Assembly: GCF_000178835.2 (NCBI RefSeq)
Contig: NC_015275.1
Span: 1,447,001 to 1,511,000, forward strand
Direction of reading: 5' to 3'
Origin: Cellulosilyticum lentocellum DSM 5427
GTDB taxonomy: Bacteria; Bacillota; Clostridia; Lachnospirales; Cellulosilyticaceae
Length of the DNA: 64,000 bases
The notes under the pieces are model-generated. The model did not search any database. It had not been told where the DNA came from and saw only the letters and a list, made by a program, of their open reading frames with translations. Positions 1 to 8,605 of the stretch are shown here, piece after piece (the stretch's first letter is position 1; each line of letters starts with the position of its first letter). The translations under genes and the position numbers were made by a program.

Positions 1-1
1 A

Positions 2-220
2 GGCGCTAGTCCTAGAGCAACCTTAGCTTTAAGCCGTAGTTCACAGGCTCTAGCGTATATGAATGGAAGAGATTTTGTCATTCCAGATGATATACGGAAG
101 ATGGTTATTCCTGTACTTGCTCATCGCTTGGTTCTTTCTAGTGAAGCAAAGCTTAATAAGCAAACACCTGAAAAGCTCCTTAAGGTGATTTTATCTAAAA
201 TAAAACAGCCTACCTTATAA
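2..220 (+). CDS. MoxR-family AAA+ ATPase, C-terminal fragment
   Basis: This is the last 72 codons of a gene cut by the window edge. The visible part opens with the GASPRAT segment typical of the lid domain of MoxR ATPases, followed by a helical tail containing VIPDDIRKMVIPVLAHR. MoxR proteins are AAA+ chaperones that usually sit directly before a DUF58 protein and a membrane transglutaminase, which is the order seen here (27 bp to the next start). Walker A and B lie outside the window. Identity rests on the C-terminal motif plus context. Confidence 0.85.
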   Translation, partial: GASPRATLALSRSSQALAYMNGRDFVIPDDIRKMVIPVLAHRLVLSSEAKLNKQTPEKLLKVILSKIKQPTL

Positions 221-247
221 GATAGAGGAGAGGGGGAGGAGTTTATC

Positions 248-1426
248 ATGTGGATTAGTCGAATCATGGTGATATTAAGCATAATAGCCAGTTGTACCTT
301 CGCCAGTTTTTTTGGTGGTAATTTAGCTTATGGTCTATTTTATTTTTCCTTAGCCGTTCCAGTAGTGGCTTTAATTTATGTGCTTTATGTTTATATGCAT
401 TTTAAAATCTATCAAAGTGTAGGAACTAAAACAGTTGTTAAAGGAGAGCCTGTCCCTTACTTTTTTCAGCTTTGTAATGAGGATAAAGTGACTTATTACA
501 GTATAAAGGTACACTTTTTTAAAGATAGATCTTATGTTTTAGAGGGAAAGGAAGATACAGAGTACTGCATGCTTCCTGGTGACAAGCAAAGTTTAAGTTC
601 TATGATGGTATGTAATTATCGAGGAGAATATGAAGTAGGGATTGATTCTGTTAAAATTGTGGATTTCTTTGGCTTGTTTCCTATGACCTATCCCTTAGCC
701 TCTAAGTTAAAGCTAACTGTATTACCGAGAGTGATTACTATAAATGACTCAAAGCTTATTGCAGTAAACCAGGATGCCAAGCAAAGTTTGTATCCTTTAA
801 AAAAGCAAGAAGAGGAATTAACAGCAGAAGCTAGAAAATATACTTATGGTGATACAAAGAAAATGATTCATTGGAAGTTAAGTGCTAAAAAACAAGAGCT
901 GATGAGTAGAACAAGGGTCGCTATTCCTGAAAGTGGTGTTTTATTATTTTGGGATTTATCAGAAACCAAGGGGAAAGAGATAGAAGTACTCATCGTCCAA
1001 GATCTGATTATCGAAAGTATTTTAGCCCTAGCTCAGTATTGCTTAAAAAAGAAGATACCATGTAGAATCTTTTTTTCTGAAGAAAAAATAAAGTCTCAGA
1101 AGATTTATAGCGAAACAGATTTTCAGAGCTTATATGAAAAAAGTAGCAGTGTTATTTTTAATACATCATTTACTTTAGCAGACATGATACAAATGAGTGA
1201 AAGAAGTATTTATGAAAATCAGCAGTATATCTTAGTGACTAATACCTTAAGTCAAACACTATATACTTGTTTATTACCAGTTTACTCAAGAGGTAATGAA
1301 GTAACTATTATTCTAGTAGAAGCAGTACCAGATGAGGAAACGAAGAAGCTAATGGATCTATTTATAGAGTCTCATTTACAGGTGGTTTGTTTAAGCTTAG
1401 GAACTAAGCTAGAGGAGGTGCTATAG
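248..1426 (+). CDS. DUF58 domain-containing membrane protein
   Basis: 392 aa. Two hydrophobic helices fill the first ~45 residues, then a soluble region with the DUF58 signature RKYTYGDTKKMIHWKLSAKK around residues 197-216. The C-terminal half resembles a von Willebrand A-like fold, as is usual in DUF58. A strong GGGGGAGGAG ribosome site precedes the ATG. The stop codon abuts the next start, so the two are almost certainly co-translated. DUF58 proteins accompany MoxR and a transglutaminase in many bacteria; the biochemical role is unknown but an envelope assembly function is commonly inferred. Confidence 0.88.
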   Translation: MWISRIMVILSIIASCTFASFFGGNLAYGLFYFSLAVPVVALIYVLYVYMHFKIYQSVGTKTVVKGEPVPYFFQLCNEDKVTYYSIKVHFFKDRSYVLEGKEDTEYCMLPGDKQSLSSMMVCNYRGEYEVGIDSVKIVDFFGLFPMTYPLASKLKLTVLPRVITINDSKLIAVNQDAKQSLYPLKKQEEELTAEARKYTYGDTKKMIHWKLSAKKQELMSRTRVAIPESGVLLFWDLSETKGKEIEVLIVQDLIIESILALAQYCLKKKIPCRIFFSEEKIKSQKIYSETDFQSLYEKSSSVIFNTSFTLADMIQMSERSIYENQQYILVTNTLSQTLYTCLLPVYSRGNEVTIILVEAVPDEETKKLMDLFIESHLQVVCLSLGTKLEEVL

Positions 1427-3880
1427 ATGAAAAGTATGACAAATGAGCAATGGCAGACTTATGAGCATCTTACTAAAACCATTCTGTTAGGGTTAGGTAT
1501 TTTACTTTTCATCAATACTTATTCGAAACTAAAATTACCCACTATGCTGATAGTAGTGGAAGTGTTTTTTATAGGGCTGATGATTGATCAAATCAATAAG
1601 TATAAAAAGTATATACAAACCTATTTATTATTAGGTGCGGCAATAGGGCTTCTTATAGGCGTTCTTGCTTGTTTCCATATTGATGTTATTAAATGTTTCT
1701 ATGAAAGCTTCCAGTGGCTTGGGCAATATGGAGGGATAGAGGATCGTTATGTATTTTATAAAGCCTTTTGCAGCAGTATTATTTTGAACATAGTAGTTCT
1801 TTTACCACTTTACTTGTTACAGAAATCCATAAAATTGCAAAGTGGCCTTAGTGCTATTATTTTAATAGGGATGATTGGTTTAACTATAAAAAAAATAGAG
1901 GTAGGTAAAGAGGTTGTCGTTTTGGTGCTAAGTTATATGGCCTGGGTTTTAATACAAGTAGGGAGCCAGTTAAATCAGCGTCAGAATAAACAGTATAGCA
2001 AGAAAGCTAGCACTTTTTTAGTACCATTTGCGCTTCTTATAGGCATTGGTTCTATCATAGGGCCAGCCTCTCCAAAACCTATTAGTTGGCAGTTTGTTAT
2101 TAAGACAGCTCAGCAAGTAGCAGAGAGCATTAATGACCTAGCCGCTTCAATTCAAGGATTTACAAGAGGGGATACAGGTGAGTTTCAAATTAGATTTTCT
2201 GATCAAGACAAGATGGAGTTAGGGGGTAAGCTAGAAAATTCAGAAGAAGTCCTTTTAACAGTAGAAGTACTGCCCTTATTAGAAAATACAAGAATAAAAC
2301 AACTTTATGAAAAATTAGGTTATCAGTTAAAGCAAACCCCTATGCCTAAGAATCCTACTTATTTAAAAGGTAATGTAAGAAATAGCTATACAGGACGTGG
2401 ATGGGATAGAGAGAAAGTCTATGAAGTAGAAGATGAGCAGGAGTATCAGTTAGAATATAAGGAATTACTGTATTCCTTATATCGTAGTGGAATCAATACA
2501 GCCCAAGAACTTTTTCATCCGGCTAGCATCGCCATCAATTTCGAAAAGCTACGTACAAAAAGCTTATTTTATACGAATGCTACCTACGATATGCGCCTTG
2601 AAGAAGATGAAAAGCTACCTTCTACCAAAGGGGTAAATATCACTTATAAACGGACCAAGAAAAAAGGTTTTAATTATCATTTTTCTTTTGTGGAAATGAA
2701 CTTAGGAAGTCAAATATTTAAGGACTATTTAAGGAGCTTAGAAAATTTCCATTATCAAGAGAACCCTATAGAGACGTCTCTAGTGCCAACAGCTTTACCA
2801 GAAGATGCTGTCTTTTGGCAAGCTTATCCTCAGCAAGGGATAGCTGGTTTTCTTACAAGTACAAAACTAGAAAAGCAGCTTTATGAAAGAGCAGTGCATA
2901 TTAAAGAGGATTATACAGTATTACCTAGTCATCTACCTGCTAGAGTATATGAACTAGCACAGAATATCACCAAAGACAGTCCTACTACCTATGACAAATT
3001 AGAAGCCATTAAGGCGTACTTAGCCCAATTTACTTATACTAAAATACCAGAGGCAGTCCCTAAAGATGAAGACTTTGTAGATTACTTTTTATTTGAGCAA
3101 AAAGAAGGCTATTGTACGTCCTTTGCTACAGCTATGGCAGTACTGGCAAGATGTATGGATATTCCTACGCGTTATGTAGAAGGCATTGTTGTAGATTATA
3201 ATCAAAGTGTTAACGGTGTTTATCCAGTAACAGAAAGTAAAATGCATGCTTGGGTAGAAGCTTATATAGAAGGATATGGCTGGGTTCCTTTTGACTCAAC
3301 ACCTCAGTTTAATAATTATAGTGCTCAAAACTGGAATGTGACACTAGCTAGTACGGGAGCCGAAGCTAGCACACCAGAAATCAACATGCCAGAGCAATCA
3401 CCTGCACTTGTGCCACCAGTTATAGAGGAACAAGTAAAAGAAGAAAATCTAGTACCTTGGATTATTTTATGGATCATAGGATTAAGTTTAGTCATCTTGC
3501 CCACATTATTTCTGACTTATATAGGAATTGTGGCTTTGCAATATAAGAGGAAGCTTAGGAAGGCCGTAACGAATGAAAAAGCTAAGTTATTACTGAAAGA
3601 GATATTGTTTTATTTAGGAAAAAGAGGGTATGAGAAACAAGAAGAGGAATCGATGCTTGAATACGCCAAGCGCATAGACCAAGAATTAAGCGTAAAAGAA
3701 GTACTTTTTGAAGAAATGATAACTATTTACTTAAATTATCGCTATGGGCAACATCAGGTGACAGGAGAAGAAATCAAGGGGTTAGAAGCGTATTTAGTTT
3801 GTTTGAAGAGAACACTAACAGAGGAGCTAAGTAGGCTAAACTATATACGTTTTAAAATACATTTTTTATTAGTAAAGTAA
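1427..3880 (+). CDS. membrane-anchored transglutaminase-like protein
   Basis: 817 aa. About six N-terminal membrane segments (residues ~15-215) lead into a large extracytoplasmic region. The papain-like transglutaminase core carries the triad Cys563 (EGYCTSFATAMAV), His607 (HAWVEAY) and Asp623 (PFDSTP). One more membrane helix (~680-705) is followed by a cytoplasmic tail resembling DUF4129. Length and architecture match the TgpA/YebA-like family that follows MoxR and DUF58 genes. The start has AGAGGAGG seven bases upstream and directly abuts the preceding stop. Likely acts at the outer face of the membrane; the substrate is unknown. Confidence 0.88.
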   Translation: MKSMTNEQWQTYEHLTKTILLGLGILLFINTYSKLKLPTMLIVVEVFFIGLMIDQINKYKKYIQTYLLLGAAIGLLIGVLACFHIDVIKCFYESFQWLGQYGGIEDRYVFYKAFCSSIILNIVVLLPLYLLQKSIKLQSGLSAIILIGMIGLTIKKIEVGKEVVVLVLSYMAWVLIQVGSQLNQRQNKQYSKKASTFLVPFALLIGIGSIIGPASPKPISWQFVIKTAQQVAESINDLAASIQGFTRGDTGEFQIRFSDQDKMELGGKLENSEEVLLTVEVLPLLENTRIKQLYEKLGYQLKQTPMPKNPTYLKGNVRNSYTGRGWDREKVYEVEDEQEYQLEYKELLYSLYRSGINTAQELFHPASIAINFEKLRTKSLFYTNATYDMRLEEDEKLPSTKGVNITYKRTKKKGFNYHFSFVEMNLGSQIFKDYLRSLENFHYQENPIETSLVPTALPEDAVFWQAYPQQGIAGFLTSTKLEKQLYERAVHIKEDYTVLPSHLPARVYELAQNITKDSPTTYDKLEAIKAYLAQFTYTKIPEAVPKDEDFVDYFLFEQKEGYCTSFATAMAVLARCMDIPTRYVEGIVVDYNQSVNGVYPVTESKMHAWVEAYIEGYGWVPFDSTPQFNNYSAQNWNVTLASTGAEASTPEINMPEQSPALVPPVIEEQVKEENLVPWIILWIIGLSLVILPTLFLTYIGIVALQYKRKLRKAVTNEKAKLLLKEILFYLGKRGYEKQEEESMLEYAKRIDQELSVKEVLFEEMITIYLNYRYGQHQVTGEEIKGLEAYLVCLKRTLTEELSRLNYIRFKIHFLLVK

Positions 3881-3908
3881 AGATCAAGCTTAACAGAAGA
3901 AGAGAATG

Positions 3909-3955
3909 AGTAGAGACCGTAAGTAGCCTATGAGCTACAAGGTCTCTACTTTATT
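3909..3955 (+). terminator. terminator after the MoxR/DUF58/transglutaminase operon
   Basis: Ten-base perfect stem AGTAGAGACC/GGTCTCTACT (3909-3918 with 3941-3950) enclosing a second stem GTAGC/GCTAC, followed by TTATT. The T-tract is short, so efficiency may be moderate. Confidence 0.65.
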
Positions 3956-4056
3956 GCTTCCAGTAATAGACTTAAAATTATGACATTTGATGCTTTGCTA
4001 TAAATAACTTGCTAATAAATAATTTAGCATTTATACTAATTAATATTCATAAAAGC

Positions 4057-4086
4057 TTGAAAAATAAAGAAAATTAGTGCTATCAT
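4057..4086 (+). promoter_or_regulatory. predicted promoter of iorAB
   Basis: TTGAAA at 4057-4062 and TATCAT at 4081-4086, with an 18-bp spacer. It lies about 50 bases before iorA; the leader holds a small hairpin (ATAGTTgcgaaaAACTAT). Predicted from sequence only. Confidence 0.5.
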
Positions 4087-4136
4087 AGAAATAGTTGCGA
4101 AAAACTATCGTTACATCATAAAGAAGGAGGATTTTC

Positions 4137-5864
4137 ATGAAAAAGTTAATGCTTGGAAATGAAGCCATTGCAAGAGGAGCTTATGAAGCTGGAGTAACTG
4201 TTGCAGTAGCTTACCCAGGAACACCTAGCACTGAAATTACAGAATTTATAGCTAAATATGATGAGATTTATGCAGAGTGGGCACCTAATGAAAAAGTAGC
4301 TCTAGAAGTAGCTATAGGAAGTAGCGTAGCAGGTGCTAGATCTGTTGTAGCTATGAAGCATGTTGGTTTAAATGTTGCAGCAGACCCTTTATTTACTGTC
4401 TCTTACACAGGTGTTAATGCAGGACTTGTTTTATTTGTTGCAGATGACCCTGGTATGCATAGCTCACAAAATGAGCAAGATACTAGAATGATAGCAAAGG
4501 CAGCCAATGTACCTGTTCTTGAACCTTCTGATAGCGAGGAATGTAAGGTCTTTGTTAAAAAAGCCATGGAAATCAGTGAAGCTTATGATACACCAGTTAT
4601 TGTAAGGCCTACTACTAGAGTATCTCACTCACAAGGAATTGTAGAAATAGGTGAAAGAGAAGCTGTAGAACTTAAGCCTTATGTGAAAGATATTCGCAAA
4701 TATGTTATGACACCAGCTAATGCAAGACCTAAGCATATTATGGTGGAAGAACGTAACTTACGCTTAGCAGAAGATGCAGATCAACTTGGCTTATGCCATG
4801 TTGAGAAAGCAGATAGTAAAGTGGGTATTATTACAAGTGGTATTTGCTATCAATATGTAAAAGAAGCAGGCCTTACTGCTAATATTTTAAAATTAGATAT
4901 GGTTAATCCACTGCCTACAGAAGTGATTAAAAATTTTGCTAATGAAGTAGAAGAGTTATACATAGTAGAAGAATTAGAGCCAGTTATTGAAGAACAAGTA
5001 AGAGCGCTAGGCTTTAATGCAAAAGGGAAAGAACTTTTTGGCAGACAGGGAGAAATATCTGTTAGGCAAATTAAAGTAGCTTTTGGTTTAGAAGTACCAA
5101 CTGTAAGAGCAGCAGAAAAATTACCTGTAAGACCGCCAGTACTTTGTCCTGGATGTCCACATAGAGGTGTTTATACGATTCTTAATAAATTAAATCTCAT
5201 AGTAACAGGAGATATCGGCTGCTATACTTTAGGTTCAGCACCTCCTCATGGGGCCATGGATACTTGTGTATGTATGGGGGCAAGTATTGGTATGGCTCAT
5301 GGTATGGAAAAAGCAAGAGGTAGGGAATTTAGCAAGAATGTTGTAGCGATTATTGGAGATTCTACTTTTATGCACTCTGGTCTTACTGGACTTGTGGACA
5401 TTGTGTACAATAAAGGTGTTTCTACAGTCATTATTGCAGACAACTCTATTACAGGCATGACAGGCCATCAACACAATCCTGCAACAGGTCGAACCCTAAA
5501 AAATGAAATGACTTATGCAGTAGATATTCCTGCATTATGCAAAGCAATAGGCGTACCCAATGTAGTAACTGTTGATGCTTATGATATGAAAGCTGTGGAA
5601 AAAGCTTTAAAAGAGGAAACAGCCAAAGAAGAACCCTCTGTTATTATTACAAAAGCACCTTGTAAATTAATTATTAAAGAAAAATGGGCCAACTTTGATA
5701 TTAATGATGAGACTTGCATTAAATGTGGCATGTGTTTAAAATTAGGTTGTCCAGCTATTTGCAAAGGTGAAGAAGGCATAAGTATTAATACAGCACTTTG
5801 TGCAGGTTGTGGCTTATGTGCTTCGGTTTGCCCAAAACAAGCGATTAGCAAGGAGGTAAAATAA
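4137..5864 (+). CDS. iorA: indolepyruvate ferredoxin oxidoreductase, alpha subunit
   Basis: 575 aa, the usual length for IorA. The N-terminal pyruvate-oxidoreductase-like domain (GNEAIARGAYEAGV, AYPGTPSTEI) is followed by a thiamine-diphosphate domain with CPGCPHRG and GDIGCYTLG, and a C-terminal 2[4Fe-4S] ferredoxin domain (CIKCGMC...C and CAGCGLCASVCP). With IorB it converts aryl pyruvates from Trp, Tyr and Phe transamination to aryl-acetyl-CoA, reducing ferredoxin; the reverse reaction is possible in anaerobes. Strong AAGGAGG site. It overlaps no neighbour; iorB begins two bases after its stop. Confidence 0.96.
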   Translation: MKKLMLGNEAIARGAYEAGVTVAVAYPGTPSTEITEFIAKYDEIYAEWAPNEKVALEVAIGSSVAGARSVVAMKHVGLNVAADPLFTVSYTGVNAGLVLFVADDPGMHSSQNEQDTRMIAKAANVPVLEPSDSEECKVFVKKAMEISEAYDTPVIVRPTTRVSHSQGIVEIGEREAVELKPYVKDIRKYVMTPANARPKHIMVEERNLRLAEDADQLGLCHVEKADSKVGIITSGICYQYVKEAGLTANILKLDMVNPLPTEVIKNFANEVEELYIVEELEPVIEEQVRALGFNAKGKELFGRQGEISVRQIKVAFGLEVPTVRAAEKLPVRPPVLCPGCPHRGVYTILNKLNLIVTGDIGCYTLGSAPPHGAMDTCVCMGASIGMAHGMEKARGREFSKNVVAIIGDSTFMHSGLTGLVDIVYNKGVSTVIIADNSITGMTGHQHNPATGRTLKNEMTYAVDIPALCKAIGVPNVVTVDAYDMKAVEKALKEETAKEEPSVIITKAPCKLIIKEKWANFDINDETCIKCGMCLKLGCPAICKGEEGISINTALCAGCGLCASVCPKQAISKEVK

Positions 5865-5865
5865 T

Positions 5866-6447
5866 ATGACAAAGAATATACTCATTGTTGGTGTAGGTGG
5901 TCAAGGAACACTTTTAACAGGTCGTATTATTGGGAACCATGCTATGACTAAAGGTCTTGATGTTAAAATGTCAGAGGTACATGGTATGGCACAACGTGGT
6001 GGTAGCGTCGTGATGCAAGTGAAATATGGTAAGAAAGTCTATTCACCACTTGTAGAAGTAGGCGAAGCAGATATTATCTTTGCTTTTGAAAAGTTAGAAG
6101 CACTTCGTTATTTACCTTATTTAAAAGAAAATGGGGTAATCATTGTTAACACCCAAGAAATTGATCCAATGCCGGTCGTTATGGGAGCTGATAAGTACCC
6201 AGAAAACATTTTAGAGACTTTAAAAGCAGGGTGTAAAGATCACTGTTTTATTGATGCTTTAACCATTGCAGAAGAAATTGGTAATGTTAAAGTGGTGAAT
6301 ATGATTATGATTGGTGCTTATGCAGCTTATATTGGTGATTCTCTAGAAGAGTGGGAAACAATTGTAGAAAAAACTGTACCAGCTAAAACCATAGAAATGA
6401 ATAAAGTAGCACTTCGAAAAGGTTATGCTGCGTATATGGAGAAATGA
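5866..6447 (+). CDS. iorB: indolepyruvate ferredoxin oxidoreductase, beta subunit
   Basis: 193 aa, the gamma-type (POR_gamma) subunit. It begins with NILIVGVGGQGTLLTGRIIG, the typical glycine-rich opening, and contains the conserved SEVHGMAQRGGSV loop. AGGAGG lies within the end of iorA and the start follows the iorA stop by one base, so the pair is translationally coupled. It forms the heterodimeric cytoplasmic oxidoreductase with IorA. Confidence 0.96.
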   Translation: MTKNILIVGVGGQGTLLTGRIIGNHAMTKGLDVKMSEVHGMAQRGGSVVMQVKYGKKVYSPLVEVGEADIIFAFEKLEALRYLPYLKENGVIIVNTQEIDPMPVVMGADKYPENILETLKAGCKDHCFIDALTIAEEIGNVKVVNMIMIGAYAAYIGDSLEEWETIVEKTVPAKTIEMNKVALRKGYAAYMEK

Positions 6448-6450
6448 AGA

Positions 6451-6473
6451 ATTAAAAATTAAAAATTAAAAAT
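6451..6473. repeat. 7-bp period AT-rich array
   Basis: Three direct copies of ATTAAAA plus a partial copy, directly after the iorB stop. A comparable 7-bp-period array (ATGAAAA type) occurs at 26404-26431. Confidence 0.6.
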
Positions 6474-6484
6474 AAAGAATAAAA

Positions 6485-6579
6485 GGTGAAGAATAAAAAA
6501 TAACGAAGAATAAATAATCAGAAGGTGTTTTAATTAACAACTATTCATTATTCATTCTTAATGATTAATTGCCTTCACC
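6485..6579. repeat. imperfect 95-bp palindrome upstream of glyA
   Basis: GGTGAAG (6485-6491) pairs with CTTCACC (6573-6579), and AAGAATAAATAAT (6506-6518) pairs with ATTATTCATTCTT (6547-6559) with one G-T/A-C style mismatch. The element looks like a small intergenic repeat or MITE-like unit rather than a coding sequence. It may form a leader structure for glyA. Confidence 0.4.
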
Positions 6580-6594
6580 ATAGGAGGATATTAA

Positions 6595-7830
6595 ATGTAC
6601 ACATTAGATGAATTAAACCTTGTAGACCCAGAGATTAAAGAGCTAATTGAAAAAGAAACTGCTAGACAAAACAACAAAATTGAATTAATTGCTTCAGAGA
6701 ACTTTGTTTCTAAAGCCGTTATGGCAGCCATGGGAAGTACCTTAACTAACAAATATGCAGAAGGATATCCAGGCAAACGTTACTATGGTGGATGTGAAGT
6801 CGTTGACCAGATTGAAGACTTAGCAAGAGACCGTGCTACAGAACTTTTTGGAGCAGAGCACGCTAATGTACAACCTAACTCAGGTTCACAAGCTAACCAA
6901 GCTGTTTTCTTTGCAGTTCTAAAACCAGGTGATACGGTAATGGGTATGGACCTTAGTCATGGTGGTCACTTAACTCATGGTAGCCCAGTTAATATGTCAG
7001 GAAAACACTACCATATCGTATCTTACGGTGTAGATAAGGAAACTGAAACAATTGACTATGATGTGGTAAGAGAAATTGCCTTAGAACATAAACCTAAAAT
7101 GATTATTGCTGGTGCTAGTAACTATTCTAGAGTGATAGATTTTGCTAAATTTAGAGAAATTGCAGATGAAGTAGGCGCATACCTTATGGTAGATATGGCT
7201 CATATTGCTGGCCTTGTAGCAGCAGGACTTCATCCAAGCCCAGTACCCTATGCACACTTTGTAACAACAACTACTCATAAAACACTTAGAGGACCACGTG
7301 GTGGTATGATTCTTTGTAGTAAAGAGTTTGCACCAATGATTGATAAATCTATTTTCCCTGGTATCCAAGGTGGCCCATTAATGCATGTCATTGCAGCTAA
7401 AGCTGTAAGCTTTAAAGAAGCGCTTTCTCCAGAGTTTAAAACTTATCAAGCTCAGATTATTAAGAATGCACAAGCACTTGCTAATGCATTAATCGGCAAA
7501 GGCCTTCGTATTGTATCAGGTGGTACAGATAATCACGTGATGAGCTTAGATGTAAGGAATATGAATGTAACAGGTAAAGAGGCAGAACATCTTTTAGATG
7601 AAATCGGTATTACTTGTAATAAAAATACGATTCCATTTGATCCAGCTTCACCATTTGTTACAAGTGGTGTAAGACTTGGAACAGCAGCTGTTACTACAAG
7701 AGGTATGAAAGAAGCTGATATGAAAGAAATTGCAGAGATTATCTACTTAACACTTAAAGATTTTGAAGTAAACAAAGAAGAATGTGCACAAAGAGTAGCT
7801 GCATTATTAAATCAATATCCACTATACTAA
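6595..7830 (+). CDS. glyA: serine hydroxymethyltransferase
   Basis: 411 aa, the canonical length. The pyridoxal-phosphate lysine is Lys229 in [15 protein letters not shown], with other hallmark segments [25 protein letters not shown] and [13 protein letters not shown]. It interconverts serine plus tetrahydrofolate with glycine plus methylene-tetrahydrofolate in the cytoplasm. Start has TAGGAGG eight bases upstream. No glycine riboswitch is evident in the leader. Confidence 0.98.
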   Translation: MYTLDELNLVDPEIKELIEKETARQNNKIELIASENFVSKAVMAAMGSTLTNKYAEGYPGKRYYGGCEVVDQIEDLARDRATELFGAEHANVQPNSGSQANQAVFFAVLKPGDTVMGMDLSHGGHLTHGSPVNMSGKHYHIVSYGVDKETETIDYDVVREIALEHKPKMIIAGASNYSRVIDFAKFREIADEVGAYLMVDMAHIAGLVAAGLHPSPVPYAHFVTTTTHKTLRGPRGGMILCSKEFAPMIDKSIFPGIQGGPLMHVIAAKAVSFKEALSPEFKTYQAQIIKNAQALANALIGKGLRIVSGGTDNHVMSLDVRNMNVTGKEAEHLLDEIGITCNKNTIPFDPASPFVTSGVRLGTAAVTTRGMKEADMKEIAEIIYLTLKDFEVNKEECAQRVAALLNQYPLY

Positions 7831-7838
7831 GAGGTAAA

Positions 7839-7880
7839 AAGAGTCTTTACTGGTGAAGTGCTAGTAAAGGCTCTTCTTAT
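7839..7880 (+). terminator. glyA terminator
   Basis: Stem AAGAGTCTTTACT (7839-7851) with AGTAAAGGCTCTT (7863-7875), one G-U pair, followed by CTTATTTT. Confidence 0.8.
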
Positions 7881-8000
7881 TTTGGTAAGAAATCACAAAG
7901 ATTTAAAAGGCCATGTAAATACCCGGTAGGAGTGTTATAATAAGGGTAGCAAGTTGCTTTTGAGAAAGGGGTATATTTTTAGGAGAAGGAGGGGGAAGAA

Positions 8001-8408
8001 GTGAAAGAAACGCAGCTACTCTACAAAAAATTTCATACTAGAGAGAAATATAAAGATATAGATGAAATTAAAATTTTGACTGCCTTATACCAGTACTCAG
8101 TAGATAGCTTAGAAGCTGTTGTTTCACGCATTATCAATGAAGCTGTTCTGGGGCATATGAATCTAAATTTAGACTCTACTATTATGCAAATGCTAGCACT
8201 TAATGATTATTTAAGTAGTTTATTTATAAGAAACTTTGAAGCACTTATTTATAACTATTTAATTAATTACTTAGAAAAACAAGGCATAGAAGAAATAGAC
8301 GAGACGCTAGAAGAAAAGCTTGATGAGCTTGTAAAAAGCGTAGATATGAAAACAAATTTAGAAGAGTTACTAGCAGCACTTGATGAGCTTTGTATGGTTA
8401 ATCACTAG
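8001..8408 (+). CDS. small protein of unknown function
   Basis: 135 aa with a GTG start placed after GGAGGGGGAAGAA. No recognised domain. It is predicted almost entirely helical, acidic at the C terminus (EEIDETLEEKLDELVKSVD), with no membrane segment or signal peptide, so it is likely cytoplasmic. A TATAAT box at 7935-7940 lies upstream. It stands alone between terminator-like hairpins. Confidence 0.65.
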   Translation: MKETQLLYKKFHTREKYKDIDEIKILTALYQYSVDSLEAVVSRIINEAVLGHMNLNLDSTIMQMLALNDYLSSLFIRNFEALIYNYLINYLEKQGIEEIDETLEEKLDELVKSVDMKTNLEELLAALDELCMVNH

Positions 8409-8419
8409 GTACAACAATA

Positions 8420-8470
8420 AAGCAGTATTGCCGGAAAATATTGAAATATCAGGCGATATTGCTTTTGCTT
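8420..8470 (+). terminator. hairpin after the 8001-8408 gene
   Basis: AAGCAGTATTGCC (8420-8432) pairs with GGCGATATTGCTT (8452-8464), including two G-U pairs, then TTGCTTTTG. A weak terminator. Confidence 0.5.
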
Positions 8471-8605
8471 TTGTATAAAATGACTATAAAAATAAAAAAT
8501 ATTTTTTGTTTCTAAAATAATAAATAAAAAAGGAATTTTAATACGAGCATAGAAATAATATTAATAAGGAGCAAGTAGTTATCTTATCTTGAAGGAGGTC
8601 ATTCT

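Noticed and set aside
6448-6594. Glycine riboswitch before glyA
   Set aside because: The leader is A/T repeat with no glycine-aptamer core.
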